The notes under the pieces: model-generated
Seen by the model: the letters and a program-made list of their open reading frames with translations, nothing else
What the model was told of the DNA's origin: nothing
Database searches by the model: none
Shown: in pieces, positions 1 through 6,067 of the stretch
Layout of the letters: each line of letters starts with the position of its first letter
Numbering within the stretch: the stretch's first letter is position 1
Program-made: the position numbers and the translations under genes
Origin: Conexivisphaera sp046536535
Lineage (GTDB): Archaea > Thermoproteota > Nitrososphaeria > Conexivisphaerales > Conexivisphaeraceae
NCBI GenBank assembly: GCA_046536535.1
Contig: JAWDMO010000066.1
Location: 1-7,337 of the forward strand
DNA length: 7,337 nucleotides
Reading direction: 5' to 3'

Positions 1-121
1 GAGACCATCGGCGTGGGCACCGGCGGGCGCCCCGGGATGGACGGCGTGGACGGCGTGCACTCCAACATGACGAACACGATGAACACGCCGATAGAGGAGA
101 TCGAGAGGAACCTGCCGATCA
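1..121. repeat. 121-bp terminal direct repeat, left copy
   Basis: These bases match 7217-7337 exactly, in the same orientation and the same reading phase of hyuB. Both copies code for the same HyuB stretch, from the ETIGVGTGG motif to NLPI. A perfect end-to-end overlap inside one gene means the contig closes on itself. The cause may be a circular molecule, a tandem repeat of the 7,216-bp unit, or an assembler overlap. The length would suit a k-mer overlap, but that is inference. Confidence 0.97.
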
Positions 122-525
122 CGATGCTCCGCTACGAGCTGAGGCGGAACAGCTCCGGGGCCGGGCGCTGGAGGGGCGGTTCCGGCATCGTGAGATCGTA
201 CGCCGTGGCCTCGGGCAGGGCCACGGTCACGATCCTGGCCGAGAGGGGAAGACACGCGCCCTGGGGGCTCATGGGCGGCATGGAGGGCGCCAGGACCGAG
301 GTCATTGTCTCGAGGAGGGGACGGAGGCGCGGGGTGGGGGTGAAGGTCACCGTCGATCTGGACGCAGGCGATTACGTGGAGATAAGGACGGCCGGGGGAG
401 GCGGATACGGGGATCCGGGGGACAGGGATCCATCGCTCATCGCGGCCGACCTGGAGAACGGGATAGTGACCAGATCCTACCTGGATAGATATTACAGTAA
501 ATCCACGGGGCGCCGATCGCGGTAG
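1..525 (+). CDS. hyuB: HyuB, C-terminal part (hydantoinase/oxoprolinase subunit B)
   Basis: This is the 3' part of the gene that begins at 6068. It is open from base 1 in frame 1 to a TAG at 523-525, giving 174 residues, so the GTG at 13 is not a start. It shows the family's C-terminal signatures in order: GVDGVHSNMTNTMNTPIE, then LRYELRRNSSGAGRWRGGSG, then ERGRHAPWGLMGGMEGA, and a glycine-rich end AGGGGYGDP at about 388-417. Joined to 6068-7216 it gives 557 residues, an ordinary length for HyuB. HyuB pairs with HyuA in ATP-dependent opening of hydantoin or 5-oxoproline rings in the cytoplasm. A nitrilase-superfamily gene follows 60 bases later on the same strand. The family call is firm; the substrate is unknown. 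Confidence 0.93.
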   Translation, partial: ETIGVGTGGRPGMDGVDGVHSNMTNTMNTPIEEIERNLPITMLRYELRRNSSGAGRWRGGSGIVRSYAVASGRATVTILAERGRHAPWGLMGGMEGARTEVIVSRRGRRRGVGVKVTVDLDAGDYVEIRTAGGGGYGDPGDRDPSLIAADLENGIVTRSYLDRYYSKSTGRRSR

Positions 526-535
526 CGCCGATCGG
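513..535 (+). other. Inverted repeat over the hyuB stop codon
   Basis: CCGATCG (513-519) and CGATCGG (529-535) can form a perfect 7-bp stem with a 9-base loop containing the TAG stop. A 10-base direct repeat (510-519 and 525-534) overlaps it. A run of five T follows at 548-552. It may act as a weak terminator or pause between hyuB and the next gene, but the T-run is 12 bases from the stem, so this is not a canonical intrinsic terminator. Confidence 0.3.
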
Positions 536-542
536 ATGGGGC

Positions 543-552
543 AAAACTTTTT
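543..552 (+). promoter_or_regulatory. Possible TATA box of the nitrilase-family gene
   Basis: An AT-rich A4-C-T5 island stands in a GC-rich gap. Its centre lies about 27 bases before a GTG at 577 and about 36 before the ATG at 586, so transcription could begin next to the start codon. It matches the archaeal consensus less well than the boxes of hyuA, the transporter and the EthD-like gene. The nitrilase could also be read through from hyuB. Confidence 0.35.
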
Positions 553-585
553 CACCGGACGCCGCGTATAACGTCCGTGGACTCC

Positions 586-1392
586 ATGAGGGTCGCGCTG
601 GCGCAGATGGCGACGTCGCCATCCAAGGAGGAGAACCTGAAGAAGATCGCGTCCATCATGGGCGGCCTGTCGGGCGCATCACTGGCCGTCTTCCCCGAGT
701 TCTCCAACATCCTCGCGCCGCCCGGGATGCCGATGGAGAGGCTCTACGATGAATCGGAGTACGACGGATCACCGTTCCTGGAGGAGGTGGGGAGGCTGGC
801 CAAGAACAGGGGCGTCCACGTGGCGTTGGGCGCCTACGAGAGGAGCGACGATCCGCCGCGCGTCCACAGCTCGGTTTACGTAATAGGCCCCGATGGCCAT
901 ACGAGGGCGAAGTACAGGAAATCGCACCTCTTCGAGGCGCTGGGATACAGGGAGTCGGAGCAGCTCAAGCCGGGGGACGGGCCGCCCGCGATGGTCGACG
1001 TCGACGGCTTCAGGCTGGGGATCGTCGTGTGCTACGAGATGAGGTTCCCGGAGCTCGCCAGGTACGCGGCGCTCTCCGGCGCGGACGCGCTCGTAGTGCC
1101 CAGCGCGTGGTATAAGGGGTACAACAAGGAGGAGCAGTGGATGACCCTCGTGCGCGCGAGGGCCCTCGAGAACACGATGTACGTGCTGACGTCCAACCAG
1201 ATAGGGAACACGTTCGCGGGCGTGACGGTCGCCGCCGATCCCATGGGGATCATAGTGGCCAGGGCCACGGAGGAGGAGGGGGTCGTGGAGGTCGCGCTGA
1301 GCAGGGACAGGATAAGGCGCGTCAGGGAGGCGCTCCCGGTGCTGGCCCAGAGGAGGCCCGAACTGTACGAATGGAAGCCTTCTAATTCCTAG
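586..1392 (+). CDS. Nitrilase-superfamily carbon-nitrogen hydrolase
   Basis: A cytoplasmic amidase-type enzyme of the CN_hydrolase fold, 268 residues from the ATG at 586. The expected Glu-Lys-Cys triad is visible: Glu38 in VFPEFSN, Lys112 in KYRKSHLF, and Cys149 in VVCYEMRFPEL. The family's RARALEN stretch follows near residue 190. The start MRVALAQM is typical of the family; an in-frame GTG at 577 would add three residues and sits closer to the expected transcription start. CYEMRFPEL resembles omega-amidase or general amidase branches more than classic D-carbamoylases. On the joined circle the gene lies 60 bases after hyuB on the same strand, so it may hydrolyse the N-carbamoyl or amide product made by HyuA/HyuB. 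That role is inferred from position only. It converges with the MFS gene, stop to stop, across 40 bases. Confidence 0.92.
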   Translation: MRVALAQMATSPSKEENLKKIASIMGGLSGASLAVFPEFSNILAPPGMPMERLYDESEYDGSPFLEEVGRLAKNRGVHVALGAYERSDDPPRVHSSVYVIGPDGHTRAKYRKSHLFEALGYRESEQLKPGDGPPAMVDVDGFRLGIVVCYEMRFPELARYAALSGADALVVPSAWYKGYNKEEQWMTLVRARALENTMYVLTSNQIGNTFAGVTVAADPMGIIVARATEEEGVVEVALSRDRIRRVREALPVLAQRRPELYEWKPSNS

Positions 1393-1432
1393 TTCTAGAA
1401 AATAAGAAAAGTGTATATATTGGGCGATATTC
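1393..1432 (-). terminator. AT-rich convergent gap, likely terminator of the MFS gene
   Basis: This 40-base gap separates two stop codons in convergent orientation. On the minus strand, bases 1410 down to 1399 read as a T-rich run, TTTTCTTATTTT, 23-34 bases after the transporter's TGA. Archaeal RNA polymerase commonly stops at such T-tracts without a strong hairpin. On the plus strand the gap has only a short palindrome, TTCTAGAA (1393-1400), so termination of the nitrilase-family gene is less clear. Confidence 0.4.
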
Positions 1433-2689
1433 TCAAACCTTAGTCAGGTCCACGTCCTTCGTCTCCTTGAAGGCGTACGCCGCGACTATAGCCACCACCG
1501 CGAACACGACAGCGTAGACGGGCTCCAGCAGATACGAGATCGCGCCGACGTCCACCGACACGTAGGGCTGGGGACCCCCTATGAACGCGTTGCCGAACTG
1601 GTAAGCCAGCGAATTGCCGCTGTACCGCACGTTGGTCGGGAATATCTCGCTTATCATCGCTCCCTCGGGCGCGTAGGCTATGCCGTGCGCTATCCCCAGG
1701 AGCGCCATCGACACCAGGAACATCGCGACCGATTTGTACAGGATCACGGGGTACAGCACCACCAGGAACAGGGCGCCGGCTATGTAGATCGTGGGCCTCC
1801 TCCCGATCCTGTCGGAGAGCGGGCCCCCTATGAAGACGAAGAGAATCTCTATCAGCCCGAACGCCAGTATCCCTATCTGCTGCATCTCAGGCGTTATCAC
1901 GTTGAAGAGGCGGTAGATGGTGGGCAGCGTCGTGGATCCCGTGAACCATATCGTCCCGACGGCGCCCGCTATCAGCGTGCTCAGCAACAGCTGTTTCCAG
2001 TACTTCCTGAAGAGGGTCCCGGCTGGGACGCCGACTATCGCCTTCTCCCTCTTGGCGGCCTCGAACACCGGCGTCTCGGGGAGCGTGTACCTGATGTAGA
2101 ATCCTATGGCCAGCAACACGAAGGAGATCAGGAACGCGATCCTCCAGCCCCACGCCGTCAGCGCGCTCTGCCCGATGATGGCGCCCATGATGAGGAACAC
2201 CGCGGAGCCCAGGACCAGGCCCAGCCCCACGGTGGACTGGACGAACGATGACCAGTATCCCCTCCTCTTCTGGCCGTGCTCGAGCGCGATCAGCATGGCC
2301 CCGCCCCACTCGCCGCCGAGCCCGAAGCCCAGCAGCAGCCGCATTATCACCAGGAGCACTATCGCCCAGACGCCCACCTGCGAGTACGTCGGCAGGAGCC
2401 CGACGACCCCGGAGGAGAGGCCCGATATCACTATCGTCCACATCAGCATTTTCTTCCTGCCTATCCTGTCGCCGTAGTGGCCGAACACGAAAGCGCCGAG
2501 CGGCCTGAAGAGGAATCCTATCGCGAACACGAGGAGCGTGGAGGCTATGGCCGCCACGGGATTGCCCTTCGGCATGAAGTTGGCCGCTATGTAGAAGGCA
2601 CCGGCGGAGAACAGGAATATATCATACCATTCCAGCAACGTCCCGATCATCGCCGACACTATTATGTGTCTGGTGATCGTTGAACTCAT
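1433..2689 (-). CDS. MFS transporter, metabolite:H+ symporter (MHS) type
   Basis: An inner-membrane carrier of 418 residues with about twelve hydrophobic segments, likely importing a small organic acid or zwitterion with protons. MHS-type signatures are clear: LLEWYDIFLF near residue 20, motif A GHYGDRIGRKK at about 70-80, LGFGLGGEWGGA at about 120-131, a second-half copy GGPLSDRIGRRP near 288, and the late SEIFPTNVRYSGNSLAYQFG. An in-frame ATG at 2698 would add three residues, but the TATA box at 2716-2723 predicts transcription from about 2693. Met at 2689 therefore fits a nearly leaderless message better. Known MHS members move shikimate, proline/betaine, citrate or 2-oxoglutarate. Here the neighbours point to a hydantoin, creatinine-breakdown or oxoproline compound, which is inference. 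Confidence 0.93.
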   Translation of the reverse strand: MSSTITRHIIVSAMIGTLLEWYDIFLFSAGAFYIAANFMPKGNPVAAIASTLLVFAIGFLFRPLGAFVFGHYGDRIGRKKMLMWTIVISGLSSGVVGLLPTYSQVGVWAIVLLVIMRLLLGFGLGGEWGGAMLIALEHGQKRRGYWSSFVQSTVGLGLVLGSAVFLIMGAIIGQSALTAWGWRIAFLISFVLLAIGFYIRYTLPETPVFEAAKREKAIVGVPAGTLFRKYWKQLLLSTLIAGAVGTIWFTGSTTLPTIYRLFNVITPEMQQIGILAFGLIEILFVFIGGPLSDRIGRRPTIYIAGALFLVVLYPVILYKSVAMFLVSMALLGIAHGIAYAPEGAMISEIFPTNVRYSGNSLAYQFGNAFIGGPQPYVSVDVGAISYLLEPVYAVVFAVVAIVAAYAFKETKDVDLTKV

Positions 2690-2715
2690 TCTCAACATAA
2701 TGTAATTGACGCCGA

Positions 2716-2723
2716 TATTTAAA
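2716..2723 (-). promoter_or_regulatory. TATA box of the MFS gene
   Basis: On the minus strand this reads TTTAAATA, a good archaeal TATA element. Its centre is about 30 bases before the ATG at 2689 and only 22 before the ATG at 2698, which favours the inner start. A second AT-rich island lies upstream at 2777-2799 and could hold another TATA-like element in either direction. Confidence 0.6.
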
Positions 2724-2835
2724 GCTTATCTTTTGCATATAATCCACGACATCGACCCGGTCCATTTGATGTCCTGGTTTTAAATATGAATTTTGTATAT
2801 CAATAACGCCATTTGCCAGAATATTATCACGCTGT

Positions 2836-2857
2836 GTAGTTCGTGAGCGCGAACTAC
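2836..2857. repeat. Perfect 8-bp inverted repeat (hairpin)
   Basis: GTAGTTCG (2836-2843) pairs perfectly with CGAACTAC (2850-2857) around a 6-base loop. On the minus strand the neighbouring bases read AAGCGCC-ATCG-GGCGGGGTAGTTCG. This resembles the short GC hairpin followed by GGCGGGGTAGTTC that I recall from the 3' ends of IS200/IS605-type tnpB elements, where the guide-RNA scaffold lies. One arm appears shortened. Confidence 0.55.
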
Positions 2858-2881
2858 CCCGCCCGATGGCGCTTCTCGACT

Positions 2882-2928
2882 CCCCGGCCGGAACCCGCTC
2901 ATCCGCTTACGGGTGAGCGCCGGCGGGG
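2882..2928. ncRNA. Long imperfect hairpin, possible structured RNA or element end
   Basis: The outer stem pairs 2882-2886 with 2924-2928 and, after one bulged G, 2888-2891 with 2920-2923. The inner stem pairs 2896-2904 with 2911-2919 around a 6-base loop, with a 4-base bulge between stems. The total is 18 pairs. One pair is G-U in a plus-strand transcript and would be an A-C mismatch in a minus-strand one. The position beside a tnpB-like remnant suggests an old omega-RNA scaffold on the minus strand, whereas the G-U pair slightly favours the plus strand. Expression is unknown. Confidence 0.35.
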
Positions 2929-3108
2929 GTCAGTCCGACCCGGGGCGAGGATCTTCCTTCCGTACACGGGATTCCTCCGATAGATGGGAGCTGAGTCCGG
3001 CCGCGTTTCCGCACCCTGCATGTCAACCGTCCCACGTATCGCACATCCGGGGATGCGATCTGCGAACGCCGATGATCGAATTTGAACGGGAGCGGCCCGA
3101 GGACCGGA
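2899..3108 (-). pseudogene. Decayed C-terminus of an IS200/IS605-type TnpB/OrfB (tentative)
   Basis: One minus-strand frame running to a TGA at 2901-2899 has a stretch reading IRSSAFADR, then AIRGTVDMQGAETRP, then YRRNPVYGRKILAPG. I read the first part as a worn copy of the TnpB zinc-ribbon and RuvC-III region, whose usual form is CSSCGFxADRDxNAAxNIAxRGT. The cysteines and the DRDxN motif are lost or shortened, so no activity is expected. Another frame gives a short tail ending at 2930. The GC hairpins that usually follow tnpB lie immediately downstream on the same strand. No N-terminal part is found, and the element is cut off near the end of the EthD-like gene. The match is by eye, so this is a candidate, not a firm call. 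Confidence 0.4.
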
Positions 3109-3168
3109 CGGCTCTCGCGTAAAACGTCGACCGCCCTATGCCAGCGCGACCCGAGGGCTATGCGCGCA

Positions 3169-3819
3169 TCATCCGGGTGGATTCCTGGTGAAGGAGACCA
3201 CGAAGTCATAGTACGCCGCAACCAGCCTCTCGAAGGGCCCCCTGGATCTGGCCTCCGATATCCTGGCCTTCAGATCGGGCAGCAACGTCGATATTTTTTC
3301 CGCCCTGAACTGGAGGATCAGTATGCGGTCGGGGAGGGTCTCGGGATCCCTGTGGATGACGCTGAAGAGCGCGGCCGTCTCTAGCCCGAGGGGCCTGAGT
3401 CCCGGGATCAGCTCCTCCTTCAGGTACTTTCCGACGGCCCGATCGTCCTTCGAGCTGTACGCCACGAATGCCGTGGCGGAGTCCAGAAGCCCGTCCCTCC
3501 TGCACTCGTAAACGTCCAGGACATCGCACCAGTACCTCTCGCCGTTCGGATCGAGGTATGGACCCCACCTGGCCTGCGTGTCGGCCTTGGCGTCGGCCAG
3601 TTCCTTGCTGTTCTTGCCCTCCATCATCCGGTCGACCGATGGAAACTCGTAGATGGCGAGCGACGCCACATCCCCCTCCACCAAGTCGAACCTGGCGTCC
3701 TTGACGACCCCGGGGACCTTGAGGAGATCCGGGAGGTGCACCTCGTTGTACCATCTGCGGAACTCCGCGTCCTTCTCCTTGGACTTGACGGCTAACCGGA
3801 CCAGATATATGGGCTTCAT
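3169..3819 (-). CDS. EthD-like / dimeric alpha-beta-barrel protein, two-part
   Basis: A soluble protein of 216 residues from the ATG at 3819. The frame is open for 38 further codons upstream, but a TATA box at 3851-3860 places the transcript start near 3828, so the longer form is unlikely. The first half, with EFRRWYNEVHLPDLLKVPGV at about 17-36 followed by ARFDLVEGD and a strand-like LAIYEF, is the usual signature of EthD-type ferredoxin-like domains. The second half, from about residue 117 (FVAYSSKDD), has a similar strand-helix layout with weaker likeness, perhaps a second such domain. Related small barrels act as monooxygenase accessories, dehalogenase-like enzymes or ligand binders. It is divergent from hyuA and may share control with it. 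No catalytic residue can be named; the family is likely, the function unknown. Confidence 0.8.
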   Translation of the reverse strand: MKPIYLVRLAVKSKEKDAEFRRWYNEVHLPDLLKVPGVVKDARFDLVEGDVASLAIYEFPSVDRMMEGKNSKELADAKADTQARWGPYLDPNGERYWCDVLDVYECRRDGLLDSATAFVAYSSKDDRAVGKYLKEELIPGLRPLGLETAALFSVIHRDPETLPDRILILQFRAEKISTLLPDLKARISEARSRGPFERLVAAYYDFVVSFTRNPPG

Positions 3820-3850
3820 AATCAATCCGGGTAATAGAATCCAGACAGTA

Positions 3851-3860
3851 ATAAATATTT
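3851..3860 (-). promoter_or_regulatory. TATA box of the EthD-like gene
   Basis: The minus strand reads AAATATTTAT, about 32-41 bases before the ATG at 3819. This predicts a leader of only about ten bases and rules against the upstream in-frame start at 3933. Confidence 0.6.
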
Positions 3861-3994
3861 CTTGTACTGAGCTATGCTGCGCGGCCCCGGGAACGTCACC
3901 GGACGGTGCTATCCGCGAGCGGCCTTCGCACACGCCCGTTATTCGATCTGGGGGACAGCGATTTCATGTTAGGCTTGCTAAATAGCCACGACGG

Positions 3995-4013
3995 AATTGT
4001 GTGCGGAGCAATT
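3995..4013. promoter_or_regulatory. Possible operator: inverted repeat abutting the hyuA TATA box
   Basis: AATTG (3995-3999) and CAATT (4009-4013) form a 5-bp inverted repeat with a 9-base spacer, about two helical turns overall. The right half touches the hyuA TATA box. A dimeric regulator bound here could affect entry of TFB/TBP. The arms are short and no regulator gene is present in the window, so this is weak. Confidence 0.25.
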
Positions 4014-4022
4014 TTTTATATA
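4013..4022 (+). promoter_or_regulatory. TATA box of the hyuA-hyuB operon
   Basis: TTTTTATATA is a strong archaeal TATA element. Its centre is about 28 bases before the ATG at 4047, so transcription should start at or within a few bases of the initiation codon. No Shine-Dalgarno sequence lies before that ATG, in keeping with a leaderless message. Confidence 0.75.
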
Positions 4023-4046
4023 GGGTGAGCACACCTATAGACATCT

Positions 4047-6062
4047 ATGCCGAAGTACTATATCGGGATCGACATAGGCGGCACGTTCACCGACATGGTC
4101 GTGTTCGATTCCGAGAGCGGCGATGTGAAAGTGCTCAAGGTCCCGAGCACCCCCAGGAGCCCGGAGGCCGCGGTCGTCGGCGCGCTGAGGGACATCGACA
4201 TCGATGTCGGCGAGGTGGCGCTGCTCAACCACGCGACCACCGTCGCCACGAACGCGCTCCTCACGCGCTCGGGGCTGCCCAGGGCCGCCCTCGTGACGAA
4301 CAGGGGCTTCAGGGATATCCTGGAGATAGGCAGGCAGAGGAGGCCCGAGATATATAACATATGGTTCACGAAGCCCCGGCCGCTGGTCCCCAGGAAGTAT
4401 CGCGTCGGAATAGGCGGCCGCGTGCTGGCGGATGGAAGTATCAGGGAGGAAATACCGGAGGAGGACCTCAGGAGGATCAGGAAATTCATTATCGGGAACC
4501 GCGTGGAATCCGTCGCCATCTCACTGCTCAATTCGTACGTCAACCCGGCGCACGAGATGAGGGTCAAGGAGTACCTGAAGGACTGCTGCGGATATGTTTT
4601 CGCGTCGTCGGAGGTCGACCCCGAGTACCGGGAGTACGAGAGGACCAGCACCACGGTGGTGAACGCGGTGCTGGCGCCCATAGTGTCATCGTACCTGGAC
4701 AGGTTCGTCGGCGAGCTGAGGGGGATGGGGGTCCGCGCCCCGATCTACGTGATGACGTCCAGCGGGGGCCTGAACACCATGGAGCGCGCATCGCGCCTGC
4801 CGATCTCGATAATCGAGTCGGGCCCCGCGGCCGGGGTCCTGGCCTCCGCGTTCCTCGCCCGCGAAATGGGCGTCGAGGGCGCGATAACGTTCGACATGGG
4901 GGGCACGACGGCGAAGGCCGGCGCGATTGTGGGCGGGAAGCCCGACGTGGCGTACGAGTTCGAGGCCGCGGGCAGGAGCCACAGCGGCAGGTCGATAAAG
5001 GGAAGCGGATACGCCGTCAGGTTCCCGTTCATAGATCTGGCGGAGGTGAGCGCCGGCGGGGGCACGGTGGCCTGGGTGGACGAGGCGGGATCCCTGAGGG
5101 TCGGTCCGAGGAGCGCGGGCGCCGAGCCGGGTCCGGCGGCCTACGGAAGGGGTGGAACCGAGCCCACCGTGACGGATGCGAACCTCGCGCTGGGCCGTCT
5201 GAACCCCGAGTACCTCCTGGGGGGCAGGATGAGGATCAGCAGGGAACTCGCGGTGAGGGCGCTCGAGGAGAGGATAGGCCGTGTCCTCGGCGTGGACGCC
5301 GTGGAGGCCGCGAAAGGCGTGGTGAGGCTTATAAACAACTCGATGGCGAAGGCGATCTCCATAGTGAGCGTGGAGAGGGGCAGGGATCCGAGGGACTTCC
5401 GGATGATCGCGTTCGGCGGCGCCGGACCCGTCCACGCCTGCGACCTGGCGGATGAGATGGGAATCCGCGAGGTGATTGTCCCCGAACATCCGGGGCTCTT
5501 CTCCGCGTACGGGCTCCTGACGGTCGACGTCACCAGGATGTTCTCCGCCCCGGTCTTCGAGCGCGACCTCGCCGGCGTCATGGAGGAGCTGAGGAGGAGG
5601 GCCCGGGACGATCTGGAGCGCGACGGATTCCGCGACCCGTCGCTTGAGGAGCTGGTCGACGTGCGGTACAGGGGGCAGTCGTACGAGATCACGGTGGAGT
5701 ACGGCGGCGGGTCCGGCATAAGGGAACGCTTCGAGTCGGAGCACAGGCGCATCTACGGATACACGTCGAACGACCCTGTGGAGATAGTCAGCGCGAAGGT
5801 CGTGGCCAGGGCGATCGTCCCCAAGATAGGGCTCAGGAGGCGCGGGCGGAGGAACGGCGCCGCCCCGGCGCCGGCGTCCAGGAGGGCCGCGTACATATCG
5901 GGGGAGTTCAGCGAGGTCCCCGTGTACGCGAGGGATGCGCTGTCGCCCGGGGATAGCGGGGCCGGACCCGCTATAATCGAGGAGTACGACTCGACGACGA
6001 TCGTCAACGCCGGATGGCGCTGGGAGGTGGACGAGCTGATGAACCTGGTGCTCAGGAGGTGA
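4047..6062 (+). CDS. hyuA: HyuA, hydantoinase/oxoprolinase subunit A (ATP-dependent)
   Basis: The ATP-binding subunit of the hydantoinase/5-oxoprolinase family, 671 residues and full length. The N-terminal domain starts with IGIDIGGTFTD (6-16), the phosphate-binding loop of the actin/ASKHA fold, followed by NHATTVATNALL (61-72) and RGFRDILEIGRQRRP (86-100). The central domain has EVDPEYREYERTSTTVVNA (189-207), MTSSGGL (236-242), ESGPAAG (257-263), the second phosphate loop FDMGGTTAK (282-290), AGAEPGPAAYGRGGTEPTVT (357-376) and AFGGAGPVHACDLA (455-468). The C-terminal domain (about 505-671) includes HRRIYGYTSNDPVEIVSA. It should phosphorylate a cyclic imide or lactam and open the ring together with HyuB, in the cytoplasm. 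N-methylhydantoin, hydantoin and 5-oxoproline are all possible substrates. Its TGA overlaps the HyuB ribosome site. Confidence 0.96.
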   Translation: MPKYYIGIDIGGTFTDMVVFDSESGDVKVLKVPSTPRSPEAAVVGALRDIDIDVGEVALLNHATTVATNALLTRSGLPRAALVTNRGFRDILEIGRQRRPEIYNIWFTKPRPLVPRKYRVGIGGRVLADGSIREEIPEEDLRRIRKFIIGNRVESVAISLLNSYVNPAHEMRVKEYLKDCCGYVFASSEVDPEYREYERTSTTVVNAVLAPIVSSYLDRFVGELRGMGVRAPIYVMTSSGGLNTMERASRLPISIIESGPAAGVLASAFLAREMGVEGAITFDMGGTTAKAGAIVGGKPDVAYEFEAAGRSHSGRSIKGSGYAVRFPFIDLAEVSAGGGTVAWVDEAGSLRVGPRSAGAEPGPAAYGRGGTEPTVTDANLALGRLNPEYLLGGRMRISRELAVRALEERIGRVLGVDAVEAAKGVVRLINNSMAKAISIVSVERGRDPRDFRMIAFGGAGPVHACDLADEMGIREVIVPEHPGLFSAYGLLTVDVTRMFSAPVFERDLAGVMEELRRRARDDLERDGFRDPSLEELVDVRYRGQSYEITVEYGGGSGIRERFESEHRRIYGYTSNDPVEIVSAKVVARAIVPKIGLRRRGRRNGAAPAPASRRAAYISGEFSEVPVYARDALSPGDSGAGPAIIEEYDSTTIVNAGWRWEVDELMNLVLRR

Positions 6063-6063
6063 T
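6054..6063 (+). promoter_or_regulatory. Shine-Dalgarno site of hyuB, decides the start
   Basis: AGGAGGTGAT matches the usual complement of the 16S rRNA 3' end over ten bases and overlaps the hyuA stop codon. The ATG at 6062 lies inside it and is too close to serve. The GTG at 6068 is eight bases from GGAGG, the normal spacing, so it is the likelier start. This internal operon gene depends on ribosome recruitment, unlike the apparently leaderless first genes. Confidence 0.75.
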
Positions 6064-6067
6064 GGGC

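Larger units (their letters stand above)
2690..3168. other. 478-bp gap without an intact gene
   Basis: The left third (2700-2830) is AT-rich and holds the transporter promoter plus a second TTTTAAATAT island near 2778-2787. The remainder is GC-rich and carries hairpins at 2836-2857 and 2882-2928, and a decayed tnpB-like stretch on the minus strand. Open frames of 70-104 codons in this part have no recognisable domain and no promoter or ribosome site at their starts. I see no iterated repeats or recognisable origin-binding motifs. If the circle is a real replicon, this is the only sizeable place for a cis-acting origin. Confidence 0.6.

Noticed and set aside
13..525. A separate 170-residue gene starting at GTG 13
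   Set aside because: The frame is open to base 1 and continues HyuB in phase from the other end of the window; it is the 3' end of hyuB.
2628..2765. Minus-strand small frame of about 45 codons starting at 2765 upstream of the transporter
   Set aside because: It overlaps the transporter's N-terminus out of frame, and the nearby TATA-like island would place transcription start after its ATG.
2913..3122. Plus-strand frame of 69 codons
   Set aside because: Low-complexity GC-driven composition, no recognisable motif and no start signal.
2907..3221. Minus-strand frame of 104 codons in the large gap
   Set aside because: It overlaps the end of the EthD-like gene, has no promoter or ribosome site, and shows no domain. 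The TnpB-like signal is in a different frame.
3820..3933. N-terminal extension of the EthD-like protein to ATG 3933
   Set aside because: It runs through the TATA box at 3851-3860 and adds residues before a start that fits the family, MKPIYLVRL.
4361..5744. Long overlapping frames on both strands inside hyuA
   Set aside because: Gly/Arg-rich or low-information products typical of off-frame translation of GC-rich genes; hyuA itself is complete.
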